Origin: Zygnema cylindricum
Taxonomy: Eukaryota > Streptophyta > Zygnematophyceae > Zygnematales > Zygnemataceae
DNA length: 64,000 bases
Assembly (NCBI GenBank): GCA_037447655.1
Contig: JBBHKE010002469.1
Coordinates: forward strand, 277,820-341,819
Direction: 5' to 3'
A program made the position numbers and the translations under genes. This document shows, in pieces, positions 26,200-36,972 of the stretch (positions within the stretch are counted from its first letter, which is position 1; the number at the start of each line of letters is the position of its first letter). The notes below the pieces were generated by a model. That model made no database searches and had not been told where the DNA came from. It saw only the letters and a program-made list of their open reading frames with translations.

Positions 26200-28163
26200 A
26201 TGGCTCCCTCTCCCTCCCTCCCTCTCCCCCTCCTCCTCCTCCTCCTCCTCTCCCTCCTCCCTCTCTCCCTCTCCCTCCCTTGCCCCCGCCCCCTCAAACT
26301 CTCCTCCTCCAACACCTCCTCCTGCCCCACCTCCTCCCCTCTCTTCTTCTCCTCCCCCGACGGCGTCCCTGGCGCTATCTCCCTCTCTCTCTCTCCCTCC
26401 TCCCCCCCCTCCTCCTGCCCCTTCGGCCTCCTCTACTCGTACGGCCCCAACTCCCCCGGCTTCCTCAACAGCTTCGTGGGTGACGTCACTCTCTGCCGCT
26501 CCCTCTGCCTCAGCTGGCCGCAGCAGGCGGGCGCCCCGAGGGAGGCGAAGGAGGGCAGGCCGTACAATTCCGTACAGAAAGGACAGAGGTGTGCGTACTG
26601 GTCGTACGACGGGGCGGTGCCGAAGCTGGGGCCGCACGGGGGGGTGGAGAATGCGCCGAGTGAGTGGGGGGGAGGGGGGGGAGGGAGGGGGGGAGGGAGG
26701 GGGGGAGGGAGGGGAGGGAGGGAGAGGGAGGGAGAGGGAGAGGGGGAAGGGGAGGGAGAGGGAGGAAGGAGTTGACTGACGGAGTGACGGAGTGGCGGTG
26801 TGTTTCCATGTGTGCAGCGTGTTATTTGTTTGAGAAGAAGGCGTGCGGGCCGAAAACGTACGTTTATAATTCGGCGGAGTTTCCGAATTTTCGGTCGGGC
26901 GGAATCGGTATCGTGCTGCCCTCCGCCGCCACTCCCTCGGCCGTCGCTGCGGGTCAGTTCTCATTCACCTTAAAAAAAGATTCTTGGTAATTTTTTTTGT
27001 TTTTTTTTTTTTGTTTTTTTAATGTTTTTTTCGTTTGTTCTTTTGGTTGTTTTTTGCGCCATATTTATCTTTTGTTGTTCTCGATGTATGTTATAAATGG
27101 GAAATGGAGGGAGAAATAACAAAAAAATGGTTACTTGTCTTTGTTTTTGTTCGTTCTTCTCCGTGGTGGTAATCGTTTCACTTCTTTAGTTTGGTCCAGA
27201 TTTTCCCCCGTTTCTTTCTACTTCTATGTTTATTTTATTTTTTGCTTTTCCAGTTTCTTCCTTGCAACGTTTCTGCTTTTCTCCTCACTTCTCACAACTT
27301 TTTTTTTATGATTTATATTCATTTGCATTTTCATATTTATTTTTATTTTTACATTTATTTTTATATTTATATTTATTTTTATATTTATCTTTATATTTAT
27401 ATTTATATTTATTTGTTTATATTTATATTTTTGTTTTTGTATTAATGTTTATGTTTATGTTTTTATCTTTTCCTTTCCAGTTGCCGCCACGAGCAAATAT
27501 ATCTGTTCTGTCAGTGACGCCAATCTCCACGTCAACTTCCTCTACGTCCCAACCACGTACGGAGCCACAAACAAACAAAAAGTATTGTACAAATCCGTAC
27601 AAATAACTGCGCAAGAAAGCCTCGGATTGGTTCGCAAAATCGGCATCTTATGGAAACAAAACATCATCGAGTTGTCCATCCGCGAATCTGCCATGTGGCA
27701 ATTCGACGACAGCTGTCTGATCTCCATCAAAGTGAACGGCGACGATGTGAAGCTCAAAGGCTCGGGTACAGCTTCGGTATTTAGTATTCCGGACGTCCAA
27801 ATTTCTTGGATCGGAGCCGCTAACCGGTGCAATATTCTCACAAGTACTACCATGGCAGATAATTACCAAGTAAAGCTGGGAACCACTCTAATTATGGTAC
27901 TTACTATGAGAACTGAGGCTGGTTTGACGCCTACCGGAGCGACCGACGAAAGAATGTATTTTGACGTGAACGTTAAGTCTCTTAACGTTTCGAAGGCTGC
28001 GAAAGGAATGTTCCTGTGGTCACCGTTAGTTTCTCAAGCGGCCGTTTCGGAGTCTAGTGGACTTTTAAGAGCTGATTGTTCGGTTGCAGGTTTTAAGCCT
28101 CCATTTTGGAAAAACACTATGGATCCTGGAAGTGTTCTCAATCCTCGAAGGCGAAACACTTGA
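26200..28163 (+). CDS. Secreted protein of unknown family
   Basis: Three exons: 26200-26659, 26818-26952, 27481-28163 (460, 135 and 683 nt, phases 1 and 1, GT-AG), giving 425 residues. The ATG at 26200 opens a clear signal peptide: MAPSPSLPLP followed by an unbroken Leu/Ser core. The first 150 mature residues hold scattered cysteines (CPFGLLYSYG, TLCRSLCLSW, QRCAYWSYDG); exon 2 gives CYLFEKKACG. The C-terminal 230 residues look like an extracellular beta-rich domain with SKYICSVSDANLHVNFLYV, FDDSCLISIKVNGDDVK, ISWIGAANRC, NVKSLNVSKAAKGMFLW and a last Cys near the end. I do not recognise the family. There is a faint, unproven resemblance in layout to plant root-cap/LEA-type proteins (PF06830). 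An in-frame ATG at 25955 or earlier is rejected because it would bury the signal peptide. Confidence 0.8.
26660..26817 (+). other. Short G-run-dense intron 1 of the secreted-protein gene
   Basis: The 158-nt intron begins GTGAGTGGGGGGGAGG and carries many runs of three to eight G separated by A or AA, then ends TGTGTGCAG. It is strongly predicted to form G-quadruplexes on the coding strand. Confidence 0.75.
26953..27480 (+). other. T-rich intron 2 of the secreted-protein gene
   Basis: Starts GTCAGTTCTC and ends TTTCCTTTCCAG. The 3' 200 nt are iterated TTTATATTTAT words (27320-27450), a low-complexity expansion. Open frames here (27191-27445 and 27226-27606) are repeat artefacts, although the second overlaps exon 3 in another frame. 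Confidence 0.8.
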
Positions 28164-29897
28164 AAAGTTTTGATTTTAGCGATGAGAAAGGATTATTCAT
28201 ACTGTTTTTAACAAATGTTATTTCATGTTGTTATTAGTGTTAATAAGCTTTCATACTCGAGAGAGTACAAGAGGGTTTGGGAAAGACAATAGTCGTTTAC
28301 TTCTTCGGTTGTGGACCGGAGATTAGTGTGAATTGGTCGAAAGACACTACGAATTTGTAAAAAGTCTGGAAAGGAATCATTTTTATCTATGGGAGAAAAC
28401 AAAAAGGCGATTGTGTGCCAGACAAGAATCCAGTTGTTAGATAGGTTTTGGTTGTGTTGTGGCTAGTTGAATCAAGTGATTGTCAAAATATCTGATGGAG
28501 TGTTCATGCACCCTTTTTCAATGAATATTGGTACTGAATTTAAAACCTGGAATTACAAGTGAAGAGTGGGATGATCAGTAGCAGTGACAGGACTAATTGT
28601 CGATTGGAGATCACAAGGAATCTCAAATGTTCTTTTGACTCACAGAGAGACAGCCATACTGATAGCCAATCAAAACTGCCGCGTCATTCATTTATACCAT
28701 GTCACTGTTCAGGGCTATGGATTATAGTGTTCCCAATTAGTATATTATTGCTAACTAAACCTATGTTGACTCCGTGTGGATATCGACTAAACCTCTTGGA
28801 TTTCTGCATCAAATGGATAAAGAATTACCTCATCTGAATGTCTTATTCTCTATGCACGGATATGATCAGAACAGCTTGTATTTGCCTGACATCCGACATA
28901 CAATTAGTATTAGCGTTAAGAAATAATTAGTTCAAGGACCGTCTCAGTGTTAATAGCTCTTTTTCCAGACCAAATGACATAGACGATTGTGATAACGCTA
29001 CTTTGTAAAGAGTAAAAAGAAAAGGAAAAAAAATATTTATTGCATAGCTTGTGGTCGAGTAACCATCTGGGTTCAAAGAGTGAAAAAGGAGAAAAAAATA
29101 CCCATTTAAATACTACAAGTGTCAAGAAAAGACGAGGACAAAATTAATGTTACTGACGCAAGTGGCGATTCACGGTGTACCTGCATTCCTATATTTTGCT
29201 ACTTCTTGAGAGTCAAACATACCAGACGATGTAAGACAAAATAAGATCCAGCTTCACTTACCCCTCTCCCTCTCCCTCTCCCCCTCCCCCTCAAGATTAG
29301 AAGCTCTAATAGCTGAAGATCAGAAAAGGAGTTCAGGGGGAATAAAAATCGCTACATCCAATTGTTAGTTTGTGCAAAAAGACGGAAATCGAAAATTTTG
29401 TTTTAGGTTTTAATGACAATTTCCATCAAGAAGAGGAAAATAATTACTTGTATATCTTGTCATTTTGAAGAAATGACAGAATTTATTTCACAAATTAAAA
29501 AAAAAATGAAAACTACATGTCGTAACTCGATCTTAATTAATTGTCAAAAAAAAATCTCTAATAAAGTAAGGCTAGACAAAACATCCTATTCTCTATCCTA
29601 TCCTATCATATCCTATCCTATGCAGCTGAAAAACTAGCCAAGTATTTATTCCTACATCCTCCATCATGGGCAACTTTATTCATGCGAAAAGAAAGGAACG
29701 GCGCACCCTCCAATAAGCAAATTCAGCATCTTGCTACTTGGAGGCCAAAAAATGCGTTGAAATTTTGGAATTTAGGCATAAACAACATATCTACTGTTGC
29801 CATGTACATACTTAATGGTCAACATAACGTTGAGTGAACCTACTGATAAATCTCATAAACGGACTGCAATGTCGAAAATTTATCGACAATCCTTCAA
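28164..29897. other. Intergenic region between the convergent secreted-protein and GT31 genes
   Basis: No supported gene. It includes a MITE (28901-29177), a short (CCCTCT)n tract at 29263-29293 and a (TCCTA)n tract near 29580-29620. Confidence 0.6.
28901..29177. mobile_element. Member of the CACCGTGAATCGT MITE family
   Basis: Right end is the inverse of CACCGTGAATCGCCACTTGC followed by TA. The left end CAATTAGTATTAGCG follows TA and shares the TTAGCG part of the family terminus. 277 bp, non-coding. Confidence 0.55.
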
Positions 29898-32800
29898 CTA
29901 AAGCTGTTCTTCACAACATCGTGTATTGTTCGATAGTTGCAACTGATGCCACAAGCAAAGCATAAAAGCGGGTCGCTGATAATGAACAACGACATAATCA
30001 GGTCTACAGCCATCAAACACGATTTCGTTGTCATGGATATACGTGATGTTGAAACCCTTTTGTACCATCCCATCTATCCAAATGGCCATCCCAATATCCT
30101 CCAGTCTGAACATCTGCGAGGACAGAGATACTCACGTCCGAGAAATAAATTCTCAGTCAAACCGACAACTCTTCAACACACCCTCAATCCAAAAAGCAGC
30201 AACCAGCAACGCATAATTGAGAAGTCGAACCTTCTGAAAACTTATTCATTCCATGAGTATGAACTGACAGGTTTTCTGCACGTTTGATTTTTTACTGGAA
30301 TTGCCCACTGTCCAATGATGTATGTACGGATACAACTTTGAAGTGGACCAATTCCAGTAATAACTTTGATTGGGAACCCTGTATGACCAATTTCAGTAAA
30401 AACTTTGTATAAGTGGAACCCCTATTTTTTGAACAAGAGCGTTTTGTAATCCACGGTTAGTTTAGACGTTTCTTACCTTGATATTCTCGGCATCATAAGC
30501 GCTGCTTATATAACGAGCAATGTCAGAAGTAAATACGTATCCGGCTCCATGTGCCCAGACTGGATATTTTCGACTGGGCCATTCCTGATAAACAAAATGA
30601 AAAAAAAGGATAATCGCTAAGGAACCACATCTCCATGGAATTTCAGAAAAATGCAACTTTTGGATCAGCACAACAGGAGTTGCAACAAAAAAAAAACTGA
30701 CCTCGCGAGAGATATACCACTTGCTTTGGCGGTTTCGTATGGGCCGGCTATTGTTAACAAGAGCACCGTAAAGAAGTCCTGTTGTGCTGTTAATCAAATA
30801 TAACCTTTGGAGAACTTCATCGACACGAATGAAGGCATCGTCATCAGTCTTCATGACATATGTGGCTGTGGAGTTCCGCGCCTACAGTTGAGTTGCAAGC
30901 TCTGCAGATTCAGTATCACCCCTTCACCAATTTTGCTTCTACAAGACCAGGAAACTTTAATGCTACAAGACCAGGAAACTTTACTCCCTACAAGGCCAGG
31001 AAACATGACTTCTACAAGACCAGAAACAGAGCCTGGACAGACTTCAAAAGTTGCTAAAAAAGACCTATTTGAGACTCACTTGCTCTTTTACCGTGATTTT
31101 AGGGGGAGTTATTGCAGAGATGATGAATGTCCATTTTGTTTTATTGGTTACATTTGATATTTGACTGAATGTGCAACATCTGCGCTGCCATTTAAAGCTA
31201 CACATTGTCAAAATCAAAGAGTTTGTTTGAATTTAAAGCGCTTTAAAATGAAACAAATGCGAACCACTCACCGCAAAGTGAGCTATCGCAAGCGTCTTGA
31301 AAGCAATCACATAATAGGAATCCATGATGGGCAAGATTTCCAAATCGCCATATTGTTTGTTCTCCGCTATCAAATCCTCGTCAATGCTCAAGTTACGATG
31401 CTGCAACATTGTAAAGATCAATAAAAAAACAGTCACAGACATGTCAATAGAAAATAAAAAACACCAGACAGAAAGACATGGGCCCTCCCGCATTTGCAAT
31501 CACATCCTCACTTTCAACAACAGTGAATTTCCTGACTAAAGTCTGCAATACTGTGACTCCGACACCAGCCGGTATTTAAAAATGGTGGCACAAGTTTCGC
31601 TCATATGTACATCAGCATCAAAAGAGGCAAGAAAGAAAATAAACAATAAAGCAGTACACCGTGAATCGGTAGTAGCATCAAAAAGACTAATATGGTGCCG
31701 TTTTTCTTTTTTGCCCTCTGACCTCAAAACAGCGTTAACAAAAATAATTGTTTTTTTCTAAACGCAAGGTTAAAAATCAACTGCGTCATTTGGACATGAA
31801 TTAAGATTAATAATACAATAAATCCAACGCTAATGATTTCTTCACTTCAATACGATTCTCAGTATAGTTACTGAGCAGTCCTGAAATTAATTAGATATGC
31901 AGGAAAACAGTAAAGTCCACCGATGATTAATAAGATGGGCGCAGTGTATACATATTGGTAGCTATAAATGCGAAAGAGTGCCAAACCAATGTGTATAGAT
32001 CGACAGTAGCCGACTCTCAGCCCCTAAAAAAAACGCAGTTTTCAGAAAAAAATACAAAAGGCAAAGGAACGCATAGAAACATGAGGCACTTATCACAGAT
32101 CGAGCACGCAAACTGGAAGAGATGGAAGAAAGGAAAACAAAAGGAGACTGCTTATACAATGGAAAAAGACCATAGTTGTTCAAAACGCATTTACGCACGA
32201 TTCGAACGCGCGTACAATACGTAGAAACTGGAGAGGTCGATTTGAAAAAATCGTAAAAAACGTTAATGATTTTTTTTCCGTACAAATCCGTACATGTTAA
32301 AAAATTTGAATTGAACATGGAGCGGTAAAAAATAACATATATTCATATAATTATCACACCTCATGATTGCATCGGAACATCTACATCAACTGGTTACGGT
32401 CAATCCTGGCAGCGGATACTAGAGGCGTGCGTAGGCCCAGGTTCAACTCCTCCAAAACGCTCATTTTTTGTCAGAATAAAATTGTCTGCCGTTCACAGAC
32501 AGGCAGCCATGGCCTTCTCTCTCTACCTCTCCGAGAGCATGCAACTTCAAAAAAACAAAGTACAGGCCATATGCAGATGACATTTTCCATCATTCAACAT
32601 TGCACGACGTAACATATTAATAAAAAAAAAAAAAAAACAATCACATTAGACAAAAAAAAATACATACATGTCCTTCATCTATTTTTACTCTAAATCTTCT
32701 TCCCCCACGTCGAATTCCATCATGTCTTCATGAACTCTACTCCTCGAACTCTAGGCATGGCTGCTTTTTTGGAGGTCCGTGACTTCTTCGTCAACGGCTT

Positions 32801-34498
32801 CAACGGCAGTTTACTAACTACTGCCGTGGCGTCGGTAATGACGTCTTCTTTGAATTTTCGCTTTCAACTGTTGAAGTATTTATGGCGGCTTCTTTTCGAA
32901 AATTTAAAGAAGACGCCCATACACATTTTGAACTTACGGCGCTCAAATAGTGTGAAGCCGCAACGTCTCTTTTTGGAAATGTCCGTAGACGTGACGATAA
33001 ACTTCCGTACATTTCTGTGTACATTCTGATCAGTTTACTGAACAGAAAGTCTCGATACGTGCATCGAATATTTCCGTCAATTTCCGTACAGTTTCCGTAA
33101 ATATTCGTACAGTTACCGTAATTTGTCTGTAGGTTCCCGTAAATTTTCAGTTTCAGTTCACAGTAGACGTTTTTTTGCGATTTTTTGAAAAGTCACGTAA
33201 TACGTAGAAACTGGAAAAAAGGAAAAAATCGCGCATATTGAACAACTAGGAAAAAGACTGAGAGATGAGGGTCAAAAGGAAAGAAATGAGACGAAACACG
33301 GTTACAATATAGGAGACGCGCAGAATTTGGTTAACTGATTGAAAGCAGTACAGCAGTGAAATTTTAAAAGGTAACCACTTCACTTACCAGGCCAACAAAA
33401 AACCGGAAGGCAACTTTCCCTGAGACGACATCAGGATATCGTAACCATGTATCCCTGCAAGCCTGCCTTTTGGTCACATGCTTTGGACTGGAGAAAATCC
33501 CAATAAAGAGTGTTGGTTTTACTGCAACATTCTGGTGTAAAAGAGGCACTCTCCAACTTAAACCCTTTTCCTCAAACTGCCTCCATAAACGAGTTCCATT
33601 CTCCTTCGCTCGAGTAACCAAAGCCACCCACGCATTATTCACAGTGGATGATTTGGAACGCTTACCAGTGACATTGTCATGGTCTATCAAATACTGTAAC
33701 TTTGTTGTTATGCGACCACCATTATTTCTCCTCTCTGCCAAGATCGCTGCCTTTAATTCTTGCTGCCTTCGTAATCTTTCCCTCAATTCACGTTTCCTCT
33801 CCATTAAGTCGCTTAAAGTGTGTCCACTTGCCTGAAAATGCTGGTATTTGTCTCCGGGAATTGAAAGTTCATAATTGTCTTCTTCTGGATCAGCAGGGGG
33901 AGATGGGATGGAGACCTTCGCCCATCTTCTTCGGTGAATTTGTAAGTCTACGGCATGACTTGCCTCTCCCTCAAAAATGGCACACGAGGTGGTGCCTGGA
34001 TTTTCACATGCTTCCGTTTCTCCATTTCGATCTTTCAAGAATGTCCTCAGTGTCGACAATCGACCTTCCCTGTGGCTTCTGAATCGCTCTTGCCAAGAAA
34101 TGTGTTTTTTTGGAGGAACCAGCACCTTTTCAGATGTTGAATTCAAATCGTCTTTAGGAAACTTTTTGGCTTCTTGTCCAGCAAGGTCAGCTGCAAACAA
34201 AAAAAAAAGGGGTTCCGTGAAACTTGAGTGTTAAAAAACATCATGCAACTTAAACGGCCAAAAGAGAGATGCCAGATATGAAAAAGCGAACACATGCAGA
34301 AAACAAAATAATGAGAGACAGAAAAGAGTAAAAATGTGTGAGAGAGATCCCTGATTATACCATACCTGTTTCAGGCTGTGCTGGAGCCAGGATTGCATCC
34401 AATATATTCTCGCCTTTCTGTTGGGGTTGCAAAGTTTTCAAATAAGGAAAATAAAGTACGCTTCCTTTCAGCTCTGTCCAGACCACCATCCCCATCAT
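29898..34498 (-). CDS. GT31 beta-1,3-galactosyltransferase, plant GALT/hydroxyproline-galactosyltransferase type
   Basis: Golgi-type glycosyltransferase (PF01762), probably building arabinogalactan or N-glycan galactose linkages. Exons: 34498-34366, 34190-33388, 31400-31272, 30881-30702, 30584-30477, 30113-29898; phases 1,0,0,0,0 close and give 522 residues. Catalytic signatures: LFIGIFSSPKHVTKRQACRDTW, split here as LFIGIFSS and KRQACRDTWLRY; YGDLEILPIMDSYYV; the metal-binding triad in YVMKTDDDAFIRVDEVL; GLLYGALVN; SKWYISRE-EWPSRKYPVWAHG; GAGYVFTSDIARYI; MFRLEDIGMAIWID. The C-terminus DYVVVHYQRPAFMLCLW followed by CC is diagnostic of the plant GALT group. The N-terminal half is unusual: no galectin domain and no clear membrane anchor, but an Arg/Glu-rich coiled-coil-like stretch (KRELRERLRRQQELKAAI). 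The start exon is chosen because its ATG frame matches exon 2 phase and a stop lies just upstream. A further anchor exon may be missing. Confidence 0.88.
31657..31862. mobile_element. Member of the CACCGTGAATCGT MITE family
   Basis: Left end CACCGTGAATCGGTAGTAGC preceded by TA (31655-31656). Right end is the inverse of CTGAGAATCGTATTG followed by TA (31863-31864). 206 bp, in the GT31 intron between exons 2 and 3, non-coding. Confidence 0.65.
32161..33260. mobile_element. TIR element with CATAGTTGTTCAA-type ends, containing a SINE
   Basis: Left end GGAAAAAGACCATAGTTGTT and right end the inverse of AGTCTTTTTCCTAGTTGTTC. Both inner flanks carry GTACG/CGTAAT-rich sequence as in the 4215-4945 element. 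A tRNA-derived SINE occupies the middle left. It lies in the 2-kb GT31 intron. Confidence 0.6.
32375..32560 (+). mobile_element. tRNA-derived SINE
   Basis: The promoter-like head has an A-box-like ATCAACTGGTTACGG and a B box GGTTCAACTCC 50-55 nt downstream. The body carries AGGCAGCCATGGC (32501-32513), shared with SINE-like segments near 40439 and 54799. A poly-A-rich stretch follows near 32620-32640. Confidence 0.65.
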
Positions 34499-34705
34499 TG
34501 ACGACGGTCAAACACTTAAAATGACAAACATTTCAGATTGGCTTCATGAGCCAAAAATAAGACAAGACCGCTAGTTGAGTAACAAATTCAGCGAAGGAAT
34601 CGTTCAGAGTGATTGTGGCCCCCCTATTAAGCGCCCACAGCCTCTATTTCCCTTCCGTTACGTGTCAATAAAAAAATATGATAAACTTGCCTACGTGTGG
34701 ATCCC

Positions 34706-35223
34706 TTACCCTGAAAACCAATGCCCCTTATCAAACGCGGAGAACGAGTCTCTACCAAGAAGTGTATACTTGACTGCCTGCACAACAACTTCCCGAGGAG
34801 TTTCTATATCAGCAAGGGATCTCTCCATTAATGCTCATTTTGTTATGTTTTGTTATTGAACATGTCAAATTGCCAGTCAATTTGTCCTCTCCATGAGCCC
34901 CTGTATCTGCAACATTCTAGTAGCAAACTTTTTTGCATGCCAACGATAGAGCTGCGTAGGAGAAAATGGCATTTTCTTTATAAGATGAAGAGGCTGATGA
35001 TGGCCTCAGCTAATTTGAGGGACATGATGATTCACGTTCAACTGCTTGAAACAAAACTTACAAGATACACAAACTGACTTGTTGAAAAGCTCACCGTGTC
35101 ACGAATGCAAAAGCCAGAACGAAAGCGGTGAAAATCAATGATCTCCAAATAATTGCCCTGTGTGAATGTTTCCCCAAGTTTGTATTCTGCCATAACTGCC
35201 TTCGCCGCATGGACTTCACGAAC
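34706..35223 (-). CDS. Two orphan exon-like segments of unknown protein
   Basis: 35223-35095 is an open 43-codon block after a CAG acceptor and before a GTGAGC donor, containing AEYKLGETFTQGNYLEI and FHRFRSGFCIRDT. 34822-34706 is open in a compatible phase with ADIETPREVVVQAVKYTLLG and ends KGHWFSG-stop; alternatively AGG|GTAAGG is a donor. The composition looks coding, but I recognise no family. They may be the end of a separate gene whose 5' part was disrupted at 35521, or upstream exons of the GT31 gene. No phase-correct join to the GT31 start exon was found. Confidence 0.35.
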
Positions 35224-35339
35224 CTGGCAATCCCACAAAGCAGGTTTGAGCACAAAAAAAAAATTAAACTGCCACCAATGCCAATTTATGTGTCGGTATG
35301 CTTTACGTAGTATATCATTCTTAGAGTTAAGAACACAAT

Positions 35340-35520
35340 ATCAGTGCCCCTAAACTCTAGCCCTTGAACCTAAAATAGTATTAATAGCATTAATTGTTCT
35401 TTCTAAACATAAATTCTCTAAACGGTTAAAAAACAGCCACGTCATTCGGAACTGAATTAAAAGTAATAAGACCAATATAAACCCCACACTAATAATCTCT
35501 TTACTCTAACAAAGATTCAT
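35340..35520. mobile_element. Truncated relative of the NHX intron 6 MITE
   Basis: Shares GCATTAATTGTTCTTTC, CACGTCATTCGGAACT and AATATAAACCCCACACTAA with 21380-21520. The expected right end (CGATTCACGGTGTA) stops after AAGATTCAT, exactly where the 35521 duplicated segment begins. Confidence 0.5.
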
Positions 35521-36972
35521 GGTCCTCTGCACGTGTCGTAAAATAAAAATTCCTGTTTCAAAAGAAAAGGCACCTGTTGTGTCACGTTTGACATAGAATA
35601 GACTCCTTTCTTTCAAAACAGTTAAGATTTTCTTCATAACAACAAGTAATGTTTGCCAAATTCAGCGTTCAGCAAACAATTACTGATTAACAACTACCAA
35701 TTACCAGCTACCAATTACCGATTATTACTACTACCACTATTATTATTACCAATTATTATTAATATTATTTTGCCGTTTTCAGCATTTATTACTTTCGGCT
35801 GAGTGACAACTCGCCACATTGAGCTGTTCACATCTTCCTCCCCGTGAACAAGAATGCTCACTCTTTGCCAGTCAAAACATAGGACAATTTTCAACATCTA
35901 AAATCCGTCCATAAACCTCCTTTCCATTCCCATCTCGTCTTTGTCTTATCTTATTGAGTTATTGAAAAACGAGGAAACCAATTGCATTGGTTGCAAGGTT
36001 ACGCCATAACCAACACAAATAAAGTACACACTGGTATAGGTATAAGGGACAACAAATGGTTACCTCGCTTCGCGAAAGAACTTGAAGACATCGTTACACA
36101 TAAAAAATGGCGAAAAGCAAAAATGTCTCATGAATTGATGCTGTCCTGATCGAAATGTCAACTGTCAAGTTGCAACTGTCAAGATTAAATTGCCTTTCTA
36201 AAGTTCCTTTTCAAGGCTTCAAACTAGAACGCTACTGTACTGTTCAACTCCAGACATATACGTAACCATAAAAACTTTGAAAAACTTAGAAGCTCACTGC
36301 CTTGCAAATCGTTGGCAAACAAGCTTGACAAAGAAGTGAGCAGAAACGAAGAGGAAGAGAAACGAAGGGGATAATAAGGGGAAAGAAGGAGAAGAAAAGG
36401 AAAGCAATGAAAGCTAGTAAATTTTCCAGTCAAATAAATAAAAAATGAAAAAACGTAAGTGTGACAAAAGTGAATCCTTGTCAACATAGAGGCATTAAGG
36501 TCACTTTTGAAAGGGATGTTATTAAGGTTTCCGCCAGTAGAATAAAAAGTCTATCTCGTAAGTAGGTAAAGGAATACGAATGTTGAATAGGATCCTTGTT
36601 TGATGTTTGTTGAATATGACAGCCAAGACTTTTGCTCCTCTCTCGAAGGCTTTAGAACAACGATTCACAGTTAGGGGTGAAGTGGTCAACAGCCATTCAA
36701 ATAAAACCTGCCGACGCCGACGATGCTTTGTCGTTTGGTGACTTTAGTATGACCCACAAAACAACAGTATTGAACATTATAAACGATAGCATTAAAAATT
36801 TCAATTGAAAACTGTGAAAACCGTGAAAATGAAAACGAGCAAATGTTAAACGAGAGATCACAGCCCAATAATAAAAAACACTCCTAGCTGTTTTGCTTTT
36901 AGGGAGCATTTATGTGAATGTCACACACAAGACTCACAAGTGGCGTTTTCGATCTTGATCCTTTGTTTTGCT
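35521..36972. repeat. Duplicated 1.45-kb segment, copy 1
   Basis: Nearly identical to 41254-42683. Over the first ~1.36 kb I see two substitutions and one 13-bp indel near 35742; the last ~85 bp carry several differences, including an 11-bp indel near 36905. It contains an exon-like minus-strand frame at 35897-35790 (FDWQRVSILVHGEEDV, SSMWRVVTQPK) and a short ATG exon-like piece near 36098-36070, neither recognised. Its right edge abuts the LINE-like unit. Confidence 0.9.

Noticed and set aside
26071-26964. 297-codon minus-strand frame across the secreted-protein gene
   Set aside because: Compositional: CT/GA-rich DNA read backwards; no motif, and it overlaps well-phased plus-strand exons.
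36224-36487. 87-residue hydrophobic minus-strand frame, repeated at 41944-42207
   Set aside because: Identical only because the DNA is duplicated; no signature and no splice context.
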